The notes below the pieces were generated by a model. That model made no database searches. It saw nothing but the letters and a program-made list of their open reading frames with translations, and had not been told where the DNA came from. The position numbers were made by a program, and so were the translations under genes. A stretch of 34,959 nucleotides of DNA, taken from positions 1-34,959 of the forward strand of contig JAKPCT010000062.1 in NCBI GenBank assembly GCA_029553165.1, written 5' to 3'. This document shows, piece by piece, positions 23,394-31,631 of the stretch (within the stretch, counting starts at the first letter, position 1; each line of letters opens with the position of its first letter). Source of the stretch: Bacillota bacterium. GTDB taxonomy: Bacteria; Bacillota; UBA4882; UBA8346.

Positions 23394-24455
23394 ATGTTGC
23401 AACAAATATTGCTTCATAATTATTTCAATAATCGAGTTTTAGACTATTTAACCTTTATTTTGATTCTAATTGCAGGAATAATTGCAATTCAGATTATCAA
23501 AAAATATGTCTTAAAAAGTTTGGCCAAATGGGCGCAAAATAGCAAAAATCCACTTGATGACTTTATAATTGCCACAGTCAAACGAAATATTCTTCCATTG
23601 TTGTATTATGGAGTTTTTTACGTCAGTACACAAAGTTTAACCTTAGCCCGGATAATCGTTAACGGAATTAGAAATCTGGGGGTTGCATTTGCTGTTTATT
23701 TTGGAATTAAGTTGCTAATGGAAGTAGTAGTTTATTTATTGGAGTCAGTGTGGTTAAATGATGAGGAGAATTCATCAAAAATTAAAGCAATAAAAGGAAT
23801 TGTAGCTGTTGTAAAGGTCCTGCTTTGGGGATTCGCATTAGTACTTTTTCTTGATAATATTGGTGTAAAAATTTCCGCTTTGGTTGCCGGACTTGGAATC
23901 GGTGGTATTGCAGTTGCTTTAGCGGCACAGACCATTTTAGGTGATCTGTTTAGTTATTTCATTATTTTCTTTGATCGCCCCTTTGAGTTGGGGGATTCGA
24001 TTGTAATCGATAGTTTCAAGGGTACTGTCGAGTATATTGGTATCAAGACCACACGGCTTCGTAGTGTTGATGGGGAACAGGTTATTATCTCTAATAAAGA
24101 TTTGACCAATTCCAAATTGAGGAACTTTAAGCGAATGGAACGACGCCGGGTCGCGTTTACGATTGGAGTGGCTTATGAAACAAAATTAGAATCATTAAAG
24201 GAAATTCCCGGTATTATTTCAGATATTATTAGTAATATTGATAAGACAGAACTGGATCGAGTCCATTTTGCTTCATATGGTGATTATAGTTTGGGGTTTG
24301 ATGTCGTATATTACGTACTGGATAAAGACTATAAGCGATATATGGATATTCAACAAGAGATTAATTTTAAAATAAAAGAAGAGTTTGAAAAGCGCAGCAT
24401 TAGGTTCGCCTATCCTACTCAAAACATTTACATTAATTCAAACAATCATTCTTAA
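23394..24455 (+). CDS. MscS-family small-conductance mechanosensitive channel
   Basis: A 353-residue membrane protein predicted to open under membrane tension during hypo-osmotic shock. Hydrophobic segments lie at about 17-37, 65-85, 90-115 and 135-155. The pore helix follows: ISALVAGLGIGGIAVALAAQ, rich in Gly and Ala as in MscS TM3. Next comes the beta domain, DRPFELGDSIVIDSFKGTVEYIG, and the alpha-beta C-terminus. GGGGGAAGTG stands before the ATG. It lies 69 bases after cysS with no clear terminator between, so some read-through is possible. A terminator closes the gene. Confidence 0.93.
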   Translation: MLQQILLHNYFNNRVLDYLTFILILIAGIIAIQIIKKYVLKSLAKWAQNSKNPLDDFIIATVKRNILPLLYYGVFYVSTQSLTLARIIVNGIRNLGVAFAVYFGIKLLMEVVVYLLESVWLNDEENSSKIKAIKGIVAVVKVLLWGFALVLFLDNIGVKISALVAGLGIGGIAVALAAQTILGDLFSYFIIFFDRPFELGDSIVIDSFKGTVEYIGIKTTRLRSVDGEQVIISNKDLTNSKLRNFKRMERRRVAFTIGVAYETKLESLKEIPGIISDIISNIDKTELDRVHFASYGDYSLGFDVVYYVLDKDYKRYMDIQQEINFKIKEEFEKRSIRFAYPTQNIYINSNNHS

Positions 24456-24505
24456 TTCGAGTCTGTTCAACAAACGAAATTGAAAATCTATTTTGTTATA
24501 GATGT

Positions 24506-24529
24506 ACCGGTCAAATGGCCGGTTTTTTT
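24506..24529 (+). terminator. intrinsic terminator after the MscS gene
   Basis: ACCGGTC (24506-24512), loop AAAT, GGCCGGT (24517-24523) with one G-U pair, then a T run to 24529. Confidence 0.9.
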
Positions 24530-24627
24530 ATGTTAAAATAAGTAATTTACAATATATATCATGAATATATAATATATTATGAAGAAATTAATTTTAAAAA
24601 AAGGAAATTTGCAATAAATTGCAGAAT

Positions 24628-24658
24628 ATTCCATTAAATCATCGATTTTTAATGGAAT
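24628..24658 (+). repeat. perfect 11-bp inverted repeat upstream of the NfeD-like gene
   Basis: ATTCCATTAAA (24628-24638) and TTTAATGGAAT (24648-24658) around a 9-base spacer, ending 10 bases before the ribosome binding site. It may be an operator or a leader hairpin. It is similar to the hairpin before tRNA-Tyr at 34366-34395. Confidence 0.55.
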
Positions 24659-24683
24659 GTATTAAATTGGAGTGAATAAAAAG

Positions 24684-25256
24684 ATGGACCTGAATCTATG
24701 GTGGAGTAATTTACAATCATTTGAGAGATTTTTTTGGTTTTTGGCGATTCCATTTACGGTAGTTTTTCTATTTCAATTTTTATTAACATTCATTGGGAAT
24801 GATGGCAACGCAGAAATTGATGGTGATTTTGATTTGGATGGAGTAGGAGACTCGGGGTTTCATCTGTTTACTTTTACAAATATCATTATATTCTTTACAG
24901 CATTTGGATGGGCAGGAATTGTTGGGATTGGATGGGGATTTAGTCAGGTGGTCACAGTAATATTTGCTTTCTTGGTTGGGATTGCATTGATGGTTGCAGT
25001 GGCTTCAATCTATTATTTGATGTCGAAGATGGTTGAAAGTGGTAACATTAATCTCCAAAACGCACTTAATTCCACCGGGAAAGTATATTTACCAATACCA
25101 GCTAATCGAGAAGGAGTTGGTAAAGTCCAAATAACAGTTCAAGGGTCGTTTCGTGAAGTAGATGCAGTGACTGATGGCGATTTATTACAGACTGGTATGC
25201 CGATTAAAGTGGTTGGAATTTTAAATGACGAAATAATTATTGTCGAGAAGATTTAA
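24684..25256 (+). CDS. NfeD/YuaF-like membrane protein with OB-fold C-terminus
   Basis: A 190-residue membrane protein paired with a flotillin. Three hydrophobic segments (about 15-35, 65-85 and 90-115) surround an acidic loop with repeated D/G residues (NAEIDGDFDLDGVGD). The C-terminal 70 residues are beta-rich (TGKVYLPIPANREGVGKVQI ... IKVVGILNDEIIIVEKI) as in the OB-fold of NfeD proteins. ATG 24684 is 9 bases after TTGGAGTG; the in-frame GTG at 24672 lies within that site. In B. subtilis the equivalent YuaF shares an operon with flotillin YuaG and is thought to modulate membrane microdomains. The flotillin gene starts 13 bases after this stop. Confidence 0.85.
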   Translation: MDLNLWWSNLQSFERFFWFLAIPFTVVFLFQFLLTFIGNDGNAEIDGDFDLDGVGDSGFHLFTFTNIIIFFTAFGWAGIVGIGWGFSQVVTVIFAFLVGIALMVAVASIYYLMSKMVESGNINLQNALNSTGKVYLPIPANREGVGKVQITVQGSFREVDAVTDGDLLQTGMPIKVVGILNDEIIIVEKI

Positions 25257-25269
25257 GGGGAGGATAATG

Positions 25270-26670
25270 ATGCAACAATTAGCATTAGTAACGATTATTT
25301 TATTAATAATATTTGTTGTTTTTTCAATGATTCTTAGCAGATACCGGAAATGTCCGTCGGACAAGATTCTGGTTATTTATGGAAAAATCGGTAAAACAAC
25401 CGATGGTGTTACCCGGTCGGCCCGGTGTATTCATGGAGGAGCTTCATTTATTTTGCCGGTATTTCAGGCATACGAATATCTGGACTTAACACCATTCTCA
25501 ATTGAAGTAAATTTAACGAAAGCACTAAGTAAGCAGAATATCCGGGTTGACGTTCCTTCCCGTTTTACGGTAGGGATATCAACTGAGCCAGGCGTAATGA
25601 CCAATGCGGCTGAACGGTTGTTAGGAATGAAACAGGATCAGATCCAGGAGTTGGCCAAAGACATTATTTTTGGACAATTGCGTTTGGTTATTGCCACAAT
25701 GGATATTGAAGAGATCAACGCTGACCGCGATAAGTTTTTAGCAAATGTTTCAAACAATGTTGAAGCTGAGCTGAAAAAGATTGGTTTAAAGTTGATCAAT
25801 GTTAACGTAACTGATATTAAAGATGAATCCGGATATATTGAAGCCCTTGGTAAAGAAGCTGCCGCAAAAGCGATTAATGATGCTAAAAAAAGTGTTGCCG
25901 AGAAAGATCGGGATGGTTCAATTGGTGAAGCTAATGCAAAACGGGATGAGCGAATTCAGGTAGCAGAGGCGAATGCCCGGGCTGTAGAGGGAGAAAACCA
26001 AGCCCGGATAACGATTGCTAACTCCGAGGCTGATCGGCGCGAAAAAGAAGCCGAAGCAAATCGCAAGGCAACTGCCGCTGAAAAGGTTCAAACGGCGAAG
26101 GCCTTAGAGGAAGCTTATGTGGCAGAACAAGAGGCTGAAAAAGCCCGTGCAGAAAGACAACGGGCTACCATGTTTGCAGATGTTGTTGTACCAGCCGAGA
26201 TTGAAAAACAACAGATGGAGATTGCTGCGGAAGCGGAAGCGGAAAAGATCCGTCGTATGGCTAAAGGTGAAGCTGATGCAATTCTCGCCGAGATGGAAGC
26301 GCGTGCGAAAGGTATGTATGAGATTCTAAGCAAGCAAGCAGAAGGATTTAAAATGATCGTTGATTCGGTTGGTGGCGATGCTCGTAATGCTGTTTTATTG
26401 ATGGTAGCGGATAAATTGCCGGAATTAGTTAAAACGCAGGTTGAAGCAGTTAAAAATCTGAAGATTGATAAGATTACCGTCTGGGATTCAATGGGAAAAG
26501 ACGGAACACCAACCAGCGCCAATTTTATATCCGGGATGTTTAAATCGATCCCGCCGTTGGAAGATATTTTTAGATCTGCGGGAATGGAATTACCGAATTA
26601 CTTGGGAGAGAAGATTAATGAAAAAAATGAGAATTCCGGGGCAACGGCAATTGAGACGGAATCAAAGTAA
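25270..26670 (+). CDS. floT: flotillin-like protein (FloT/YuaG type)
   Basis: A 466-residue scaffold protein of membrane microdomains, oligomeric and held at the inner face by its N-terminus. A hydrophobic N-terminal segment (LALVTIILLIIFVVFSMI) is followed by an SPFH/PHB domain to about residue 190. A long coiled coil rich in Ala and Glu (ANARAVEGENQ, AEAEAEKIRRMAKGEADA) covers about 190-370. A C-terminal part with KLPELVKTQVEAVKNLKIDKITVWD ends the chain. ATG 25270 has six bases after GGAGG; the adjacent ATG 25267 is nearly as good. The NfeD-like gene upstream gives the classic operon, and a perfect terminator follows. Confidence 0.93.
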   Translation: MQQLALVTIILLIIFVVFSMILSRYRKCPSDKILVIYGKIGKTTDGVTRSARCIHGGASFILPVFQAYEYLDLTPFSIEVNLTKALSKQNIRVDVPSRFTVGISTEPGVMTNAAERLLGMKQDQIQELAKDIIFGQLRLVIATMDIEEINADRDKFLANVSNNVEAELKKIGLKLINVNVTDIKDESGYIEALGKEAAAKAINDAKKSVAEKDRDGSIGEANAKRDERIQVAEANARAVEGENQARITIANSEADRREKEAEANRKATAAEKVQTAKALEEAYVAEQEAEKARAERQRATMFADVVVPAEIEKQQMEIAAEAEAEKIRRMAKGEADAILAEMEARAKGMYEILSKQAEGFKMIVDSVGGDARNAVLLMVADKLPELVKTQVEAVKNLKIDKITVWDSMGKDGTPTSANFISGMFKSIPPLEDIFRSAGMELPNYLGEKINEKNENSGATAIETESK

Positions 26671-26676
26671 TTTTGT

Positions 26677-26702
26677 AAATGAGACCAATTGGTCTCATTT
26701 TT
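26677..26702 (+). terminator. intrinsic terminator of the flotillin operon
   Basis: AAATGAGACC (26677-26686), AATT, GGTCTCATTT (26691-26700) and TT: a perfect palindrome directly after the flotillin stop. Being symmetric it could also act on the other strand. Confidence 0.9.
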
Positions 26703-26858
26703 GATCAGATAAATTTTTGTTGTGGAAAGGAAGTTAATTAATTAAGACAGAATTAATATTATTAGTATTAAAAAGTGTAGAGTGCAACAAGACTTGGAAA
26801 ATAACGACTAGATTACTTCGAAAGGCGACAGACTTTAGTGACCGAAAGGTGTGGGTTT

Positions 26859-27533
26859 ATGCAACCGGTAGCTGTTGTTCCATTGAATCTTGGTGTGGTA
26901 AAGGCATTTGTAATAAAGGGTGAACGTAGTATACTGGTTGATGCCGGCAATGCCGGAGATGCCAGAAAGATTATCCAAGGCCTTACACGTTTGAAGATCA
27001 ATCCGCAAGATCTATCCTTAATTATTATTACTCACAGTCATTCGGACCATATCGGCGGATTGGCTAAATTAAAAGAAGTGACCGGAGCCAGAGTTTTGGT
27101 CCATCAACTTGATGCGGAGGCGTTAGTTGCCGGGATCAATAAAGATATAATTCCGACTAATTTTAAAGGGGATTTATTTAAGCGCTTTATTGAAGAAAGA
27201 CCCAAGATTAAAACTGTAGAGCCCGATATTCTGATTGATGGCGAGCATGATTTACAAAAGTATGGAGTAGCAGGGAAGGTGATTGGGACTCCGGGTCATA
27301 CTGCAGGCTCGATTTCAATTGTATTAGAAAATGGTGAAGCAATTATCGGAGATTTATTGATGGGTGGACTCATTCTTCAGCGCTTCCCAAGTTATCCGTA
27401 TTTTGCTTATAATCTGGACCTAGTGAAAGAAAGTATTAAAAAGTTACAGAAATTGGACCTGAAGAAACTCTATCCATCCCATGGTGGCCCGTTCGCATTT
27501 CATGCGGTGAAAAAAAGATTTGCTGATTGTTAA
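26859..27533 (+). CDS. MBL-fold metallo-hydrolase
   Basis: A 224-residue cytosolic protein with the metallo-beta-lactamase fold. The metal-binding motif THSHSDHIGG places HxHxDH at residues 59-64. Further ligands are expected in GTPGHTAGSI, in the D of AIIGDLLMGG, and in PSHGGP near the end. This pattern fits glyoxalase II-like and related hydrolases; the substrate is not evident. ATG 26859 follows AAAGGTG by 8 bases, and the GTG at 26838 has no site. pyrE begins 30 bases after its stop, so the two may be co-transcribed. Confidence 0.9.
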   Translation: MQPVAVVPLNLGVVKAFVIKGERSILVDAGNAGDARKIIQGLTRLKINPQDLSLIIITHSHSDHIGGLAKLKEVTGARVLVHQLDAEALVAGINKDIIPTNFKGDLFKRFIEERPKIKTVEPDILIDGEHDLQKYGVAGKVIGTPGHTAGSISIVLENGEAIIGDLLMGGLILQRFPSYPYFAYNLDLVKESIKKLQKLDLKKLYPSHGGPFAFHAVKKRFADC

Positions 27534-27563
27534 TTTAAAATAAACAACAAAAAGGTGAGCGAG

Positions 27564-28235
27564 ATGGAAAACTATAAAAAACAATTTATTGAATTTATGC
27601 TTGAGTCCGGAGTACTTACTTTTGGTGATTTTACTACGAAGAGCGGCCGGAAAACCCCTTACTTTATAAATACCGGGAACTATAAAACCGGTTCACAGAT
27701 AACAAAATTAGGCGAGTTTTATGCGGAATGTATTTACTCTAATCTTGGTAAAAAAGTTGATGTGTTATATGGACCGGCTTATAAAGGAATTCCATTGGCA
27801 GTAACAACTGCCAGTTCACTATATCGCAAATATCAAATTGATGTACCGTTTTGTTTCAACCGTAAAGAAGCAAAAGATCATGGTGAGGGTGGTAACATTA
27901 TTGGTTATCTGCCACAGGAGAATGAACAGATAACTATTATTGAAGATGTAGTTACAGCAGGGACTGCCGTCAGAGAGAGTTTAGCACTGTTAAAAAATAT
28001 TACTAAAGCAACAGTAAACGCGTTGATTGTATCGGTGGATCGAATGGAACGGGGAACAGGTGATAAATCAACTTTGGACGAGTTACGCGAAAGTTTAGGG
28101 ATAGAGACCTATGCAATTGTTAATATTGAAGAAATTATTTCATATTTGTATAATCGGGAAATCAACGGCAAAGTGTTTTTAGATGATGAGCTGATGGAGC
28201 GGGTAAGGAAATACCGTGAAGAATATGGTGTGTAG
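27564..28235 (+). CDS. pyrE: orotate phosphoribosyltransferase
   Basis: Joins orotate to PRPP to form orotidine monophosphate, a late step of pyrimidine synthesis. The 223 residues show the catalytic loop RKEAKDHGEGG (around 105-115), the PRPP-binding motif TIIEDVVTAGTAV and GPAYKGIPLA. AAAGGTGA lies five bases before ATG 27564. It is separate from any other pyr gene in the window and sits behind the MBL gene. No PyrR-type attenuator is seen ahead of it. Confidence 0.96.
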   Translation: MENYKKQFIEFMLESGVLTFGDFTTKSGRKTPYFINTGNYKTGSQITKLGEFYAECIYSNLGKKVDVLYGPAYKGIPLAVTTASSLYRKYQIDVPFCFNRKEAKDHGEGGNIIGYLPQENEQITIIEDVVTAGTAVRESLALLKNITKATVNALIVSVDRMERGTGDKSTLDELRESLGIETYAIVNIEEIISYLYNREINGKVFLDDELMERVRKYREEYGV

Positions 28236-28273
28236 CAAATAATTTTCGTGGCGAGGATTTCTATTAAATTATT

Positions 28274-28303
28274 AGGAGCGGTTCTTTGTCTGCTCCTTAT
28301 TTA
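28274..28303 (+). terminator. candidate terminator of pyrE
   Basis: AGGAGC (28274-28279) pairs with GCTCCT (28292-28297) over a 12-base loop, followed by TATTTATTT. Moderate strength. The rest of 28304-28503 is AT-rich leader or promoter DNA. Confidence 0.5.
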
Positions 28304-28448
28304 TTTCAGTTATCTTCATTAGTTAGTCATAATTTATATTGATGAATAGCTTTTGCTGATTAATAATAGATTTAAAATATAAAAGATTAACGTTTGTATA
28401 AAGATCTACTATTAAAATTGATTTATAAATTAGTTTGTGTTAATTTAT

Positions 28449-28478
28449 ATAGAAGAAGTAAATTAGATGCTCTTCTAT
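28449..28478 (+). repeat. 8-bp inverted repeat in the asd leader
   Basis: ATAGAAGA (28449-28456) and TCTTCTAT (28471-28478) around a 14-base loop, ending about 12 bases before the asd ribosome binding site. A function is not evident. Confidence 0.35.
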
Positions 28479-28503
28479 GATAATTGATTTTGAGGTGAAG
28501 TTG

Positions 28504-29589
28504 ATGAGTCGTAAGTTGAGAGTTGGTATTGTAGGAGCTACCGGTATGGTTGGCCAAAGATTTATTTCGTTATTGGCTGATCATCCTTGGTTTGATGTAG
28601 TTGCATTGGCCGCCAGTCCCCGTTCGGCCGGTAGAGCATATACTGAGGCTGTAAGTGAGCGTTGGTCACAATCGATTGCGATTCCGGAGCAGATTGGAAA
28701 AATAGTTGTCAAAGATGCCAGTCGGGTTAAAGAGGTTGCTGATGAAGTTGATTTTGTTTTCTGTGCCGTTGATATGAGTAAGGAAGAAACCAAGAAGTTA
28801 GAAGAAGATTATGCCCGGACAGAAACTCCGGTAATTTCTAATAATAGCGCGCACCGGTGGACTCCGGATGTTCCAATGGTGATTCCGGAGATTAATCCGG
28901 AACATATTGCGATTATCTCGGAACAACGGTTACGTCTAGGTACAAAAAAAGGTTTTATTGCAGTAAAACCAAATTGTTCGATTCAGAGTTATGTCCCGGC
29001 ACTGCATGCATTATGGGATCTCCAACCCAAAACGGTAGTAGCATCAACATATCAAGCGATTTCAGGAGCAGGAAAGACATTTAAAGATTGGCCGGAGATG
29101 GTCGACAATGTTATTCCCTTAATTAAAGGGGAAGAAGAGAAGAGTGAGAACGAACCTTTAAAAATTTGGGGTAAAATTGAAGGGAAAGAAATTCGAAAAG
29201 CTGATGCACCATTAATTACTACCCAATGTATCCGTGTTCCGGTTACTGACGGTCACATGGCAACAGTGTTTGTTTCATTTGAGAAGAAGACGTCGAAAGA
29301 AGAGATTATTAATAAGTGGAATGGTTTTGTTGGGAAAGCACAGTTATTGAATTTACCAAGTGCTCCGAAACCATTTTTGAAATATTTTGAGGAAGAAGAC
29401 CGCCCGCAAACTAAGCTCGATCGTAATTTTGAAAACGGTATGGGAATAACAATCGGACGCCTAAGACCGGATACAGTATTTGATTATAAGTTTGTGGCTT
29501 TATCGCATAATACCCTTAGAGGAGCTGCCGGTGGAGGCGTTTTGATAGCAGAACTATTAAAAGCGGAAGGTTATTTAGAAGCAAAGTGA
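28504..29589 (+). CDS. asd: aspartate-semialdehyde dehydrogenase, archaeal/fungal type
   Basis: Reduces aspartyl phosphate to aspartate semialdehyde with NADPH, for lysine, threonine, methionine and diaminopimelate. The 361 residues include the nucleotide loop VGIVGATGMVGQRF, SNNSAHRWTPDVPMVIPEIN and the active-site cysteine C158 in VKPNCSIQSYVPAL. A catalytic histidine is likely in VTDGHMATVFVSF. The SNNSAHR and PDVP.VIPE features and the length belong to the archaeal/yeast-like class rather than the usual bacterial one. GAGGTGAAG stands before ATG 28504; an ATG at 28477 has no site. It is a single-gene unit ended by a strong terminator. Confidence 0.95.
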   Translation: MSRKLRVGIVGATGMVGQRFISLLADHPWFDVVALAASPRSAGRAYTEAVSERWSQSIAIPEQIGKIVVKDASRVKEVADEVDFVFCAVDMSKEETKKLEEDYARTETPVISNNSAHRWTPDVPMVIPEINPEHIAIISEQRLRLGTKKGFIAVKPNCSIQSYVPALHALWDLQPKTVVASTYQAISGAGKTFKDWPEMVDNVIPLIKGEEEKSENEPLKIWGKIEGKEIRKADAPLITTQCIRVPVTDGHMATVFVSFEKKTSKEEIINKWNGFVGKAQLLNLPSAPKPFLKYFEEEDRPQTKLDRNFENGMGITIGRLRPDTVFDYKFVALSHNTLRGAAGGGVLIAELLKAEGYLEAK

Positions 29590-29611
29590 GCTATTGGGAG
29601 AATGATTTCTA

Positions 29612-29641
29612 TTAAAGCACGCGTAGGCGTGCTTTAATTTT
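29612..29641 (+). terminator. intrinsic terminator of asd
   Basis: TTAAAGCACGC (29612-29622), loop GTAG, GCGTGCTTTAA (29627-29637), then TTTT: 11 perfect pairs. Confidence 0.92.
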
Positions 29642-29739
29642 GGAGATTCCCAGTACTTTTAAGAATAAGTCTGGCAGGAAATATTATAATTAAATCGAAT
29701 TTAGCAATAACAATTCTGAAATGATGTGGTAATACATAG

Positions 29740-30168
29740 ATGAATGAACTTTTTTGTTTTAATTTACCAAAAGTTAAACCGGATGAGGTTTCTCCAGCTG
29801 TTTGGGCTTATGTCGGAGATGCCGTCTATGAATTATTTGTCCGTTTTCATTTAGTAGCACAAGGACCTGCAAAGACAAGAAAACTTCATCAGGAAGCTGT
29901 CTCCCGGGTACGAGCTTCATATCAAGCTGAAATTTTAACTTTAATTCAACCGTTGCTGACCGAAGCGGAGTTAGAAATTTTAAGACGGGGTCGTAATGTT
30001 AAAACCGGCCATGTACCTAATAATACTGATATTATTACGTATCGCCATAGTACAGCATTTGAAGCTTTGATTGGCTATTTGTACCTGGATGGACGTTATG
30101 AAAGAATGGTTGAGCTATTAAAGAAGACTGTTGAAAAAAGTGAGGATCAATCCGATGCTAAAAGTTAA
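29740..30168 (+). CDS. mrnC: mini-ribonuclease III
   Basis: A 142-residue RNase III catalytic domain without the RNA-binding domain. It trims the ends of 23S rRNA precursors in Firmicutes. The motifs AYVGDAVYELFVR (about 23-35) and STAFEALIGYLYL (around 109) carry the acidic residues that bind magnesium. No strong ribosome binding site precedes the ATG, but the family N-terminus fits. A TATAAT at 29685-29690 with a poor -35 may be its promoter. Its last 14 bases overlap thyX, so the two are translated together. Confidence 0.95.
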   Translation: MNELFCFNLPKVKPDEVSPAVWAYVGDAVYELFVRFHLVAQGPAKTRKLHQEAVSRVRASYQAEILTLIQPLLTEAELEILRRGRNVKTGHVPNNTDIITYRHSTAFEALIGYLYLDGRYERMVELLKKTVEKSEDQSDAKS

Positions 30169-30862
30169 ATTACTTAAATATACCCCTGATCCTGATCGAC
30201 TGGTAGCAGCGGCAGCCAGGTTGTGCTATTCACCGGTTGGAATAGACCAAATATTAGAACAGATCAGTCTGGAGAAGGTTCAGCAATTATTGAATCTGAT
30301 TAAAGAAAGCGGGCACGAATCGCCGATTGAACACGTGAGTTTTTCGTTTGGAGTTGAAGGTATTAGTCGGGCTTTGTCACATCAATTGGTAAGACACCGA
30401 ATTGCATCTTTTTCGCAACAATCACAGCGTTACGTTAAACTGGAAAATTTTGATGTTGTAATTCCTCCAAGCATTCAAAATAAGCCAGAAGTGGCAAATA
30501 AGTTTGCTGAAGCGCTCGATAAAATAGGCAATATTTATCAAGAGATGCTCAAAGCGGGAATACCTCCGGAAGATGCCAGATTTATTCTGCCTAATGCTTG
30601 TGAAACTAAAATCATAATAACAATGAATGCCCGTAGTTTATTGCATTTTTTTGAAATACGGACTTGTGCTAGAGCACAATGGGAGATTAGAAGATTGGCC
30701 TTGGAAATGAGGAAACAAGTTAAAGAAATCGCTCCCTTGATATTTGCATTATCCGGTCCGACTTGTGAGACATTAGGGTATTGCCGTGAAGGAAAGATGA
30801 GTTGCGGTAGGGCCCCATCATTAGCGGATTTAATGCGTAATTACCAAAAGTCGTCGAATTAA
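30155..30862 (+). CDS. thyX: flavin-dependent thymidylate synthase
   Basis: Makes dTMP from dUMP using methylene-tetrahydrofolate, FAD and NAD(P)H, without the need for dihydrofolate reductase that goes with ThyA. The 236 residues contain the ThyX motif RHRx7S at 80-90 (RHRIASFSQQSQRY). The second part has TMNARSLLHFFEIRTC and RRLALEM. ATG 30155 follows GTGAGGAT and lies within the end of mrnC (14-base overlap); an upstream start at 30131 is unlikely. Confidence 0.96.
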   Translation: MLKVKLLKYTPDPDRLVAAAARLCYSPVGIDQILEQISLEKVQQLLNLIKESGHESPIEHVSFSFGVEGISRALSHQLVRHRIASFSQQSQRYVKLENFDVVIPPSIQNKPEVANKFAEALDKIGNIYQEMLKAGIPPEDARFILPNACETKIIITMNARSLLHFFEIRTCARAQWEIRRLALEMRKQVKEIAPLIFALSGPTCETLGYCREGKMSCGRAPSLADLMRNYQKSSN

Positions 30863-30890
30863 AGTCATTGATTAAAACAGGAGTACATAT

Positions 30891-31631
30891 ATGTCTGAAC
30901 AAATTGAAGGAAGAAATCCCGTTTTAGAAGCTTTAAGAGCCAATCATGAGATCAATAAAATCTATTTACTAAAAGGTGAATCAGGAAGAATAATCCAGGA
31001 GATTATTGACTTGGCTTCACAAAAAAATATTCCGGTTAGCAAGGTTGATAACGTTGTCCTTAACCGGATGGCAACTACCAGAAATCACCAAGGAATTATT
31101 GCGATTGCTGCTGGTTGGAAATATGCAACTGTGAATGAAATATTGGAAAGAGCTGCCCAAAAAGGAGAACCGCCGTTTATTCTTTTATTGGATGGGGTGG
31201 AAGACCCTCAAAATTTAGGTTCAATTATCCGAACTGCGGAAGCAGCTGGCGTTGATGGAATAATAATACCCGAAAGACGGGCGGCCGGGTTAAGTGCAGC
31301 AGTCAGCCGGGCTTCGGCAGGAGCGGTTGAATTTATTCCTGTAGCAAGGGTTACCAACTTGAATCGGACTATTGAGGAATTAAAAAATAAAGGTATTTGG
31401 TTTACAGGTGCTGATATGCAAGGGAAGATTGAATACCATCAAGCTGATTTAAGGGGGCCGATGGGTTTGGTAATTGGCGGTGAAGGTCGAGGATTATCCA
31501 GACTGGTGGCTGAACATTGTGATCAAATCGTTAGACTGCCAATGTGGGGCAGAATCAATTCCTTGAATGTATCAGTAGCGACAGGGATCTTATTGTATGA
31601 AATCAGGCGTCAACGAAATATACATAAATAG
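30891..31631 (+). CDS. rlmB: 23S rRNA (guanosine-2'-O-)methyltransferase RlmB
   Basis: A SPOUT-class methyltransferase of 246 residues that modifies a guanosine near the peptidyl transferase centre. An N-terminal substrate-binding domain (IEGRNPVLEALRANHEINKI) is followed by the knotted domain: LLLDGVEDPQNLGSIIRTAE (motif 1), GLVIGGEGRGLS (motif 2) and LPMWGRINSLNVSVATGILL (motif 3, SAM knot). CAGGAG lies 8 bases before the ATG. It follows thyX after 28 bases and is co-transcribed with it and mrnC. Its stop codon shares a base with the next start. Confidence 0.95.
   Translation: MSEQIEGRNPVLEALRANHEINKIYLLKGESGRIIQEIIDLASQKNIPVSKVDNVVLNRMATTRNHQGIIAIAAGWKYATVNEILERAAQKGEPPFILLLDGVEDPQNLGSIIRTAEAAGVDGIIIPERRAAGLSAAVSRASAGAVEFIPVARVTNLNRTIEELKNKGIWFTGADMQGKIEYHQADLRGPMGLVIGGEGRGLSRLVAEHCDQIVRLPMWGRINSLNVSVATGILLYEIRRQRNIHK

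Noticed and set aside
24468-24500. Possible additional hairpin after the MscS gene
   Set aside because: The pairing is irregular; the clear terminator a few bases later explains the region.
26115-26522. Long minus-strand open frame (135 codons) opposite the flotillin coiled coil
   Set aside because: It is a by-product of the Ala/Glu-rich repeat codons of the real gene. The translation is a low-complexity Ser/Ala string.
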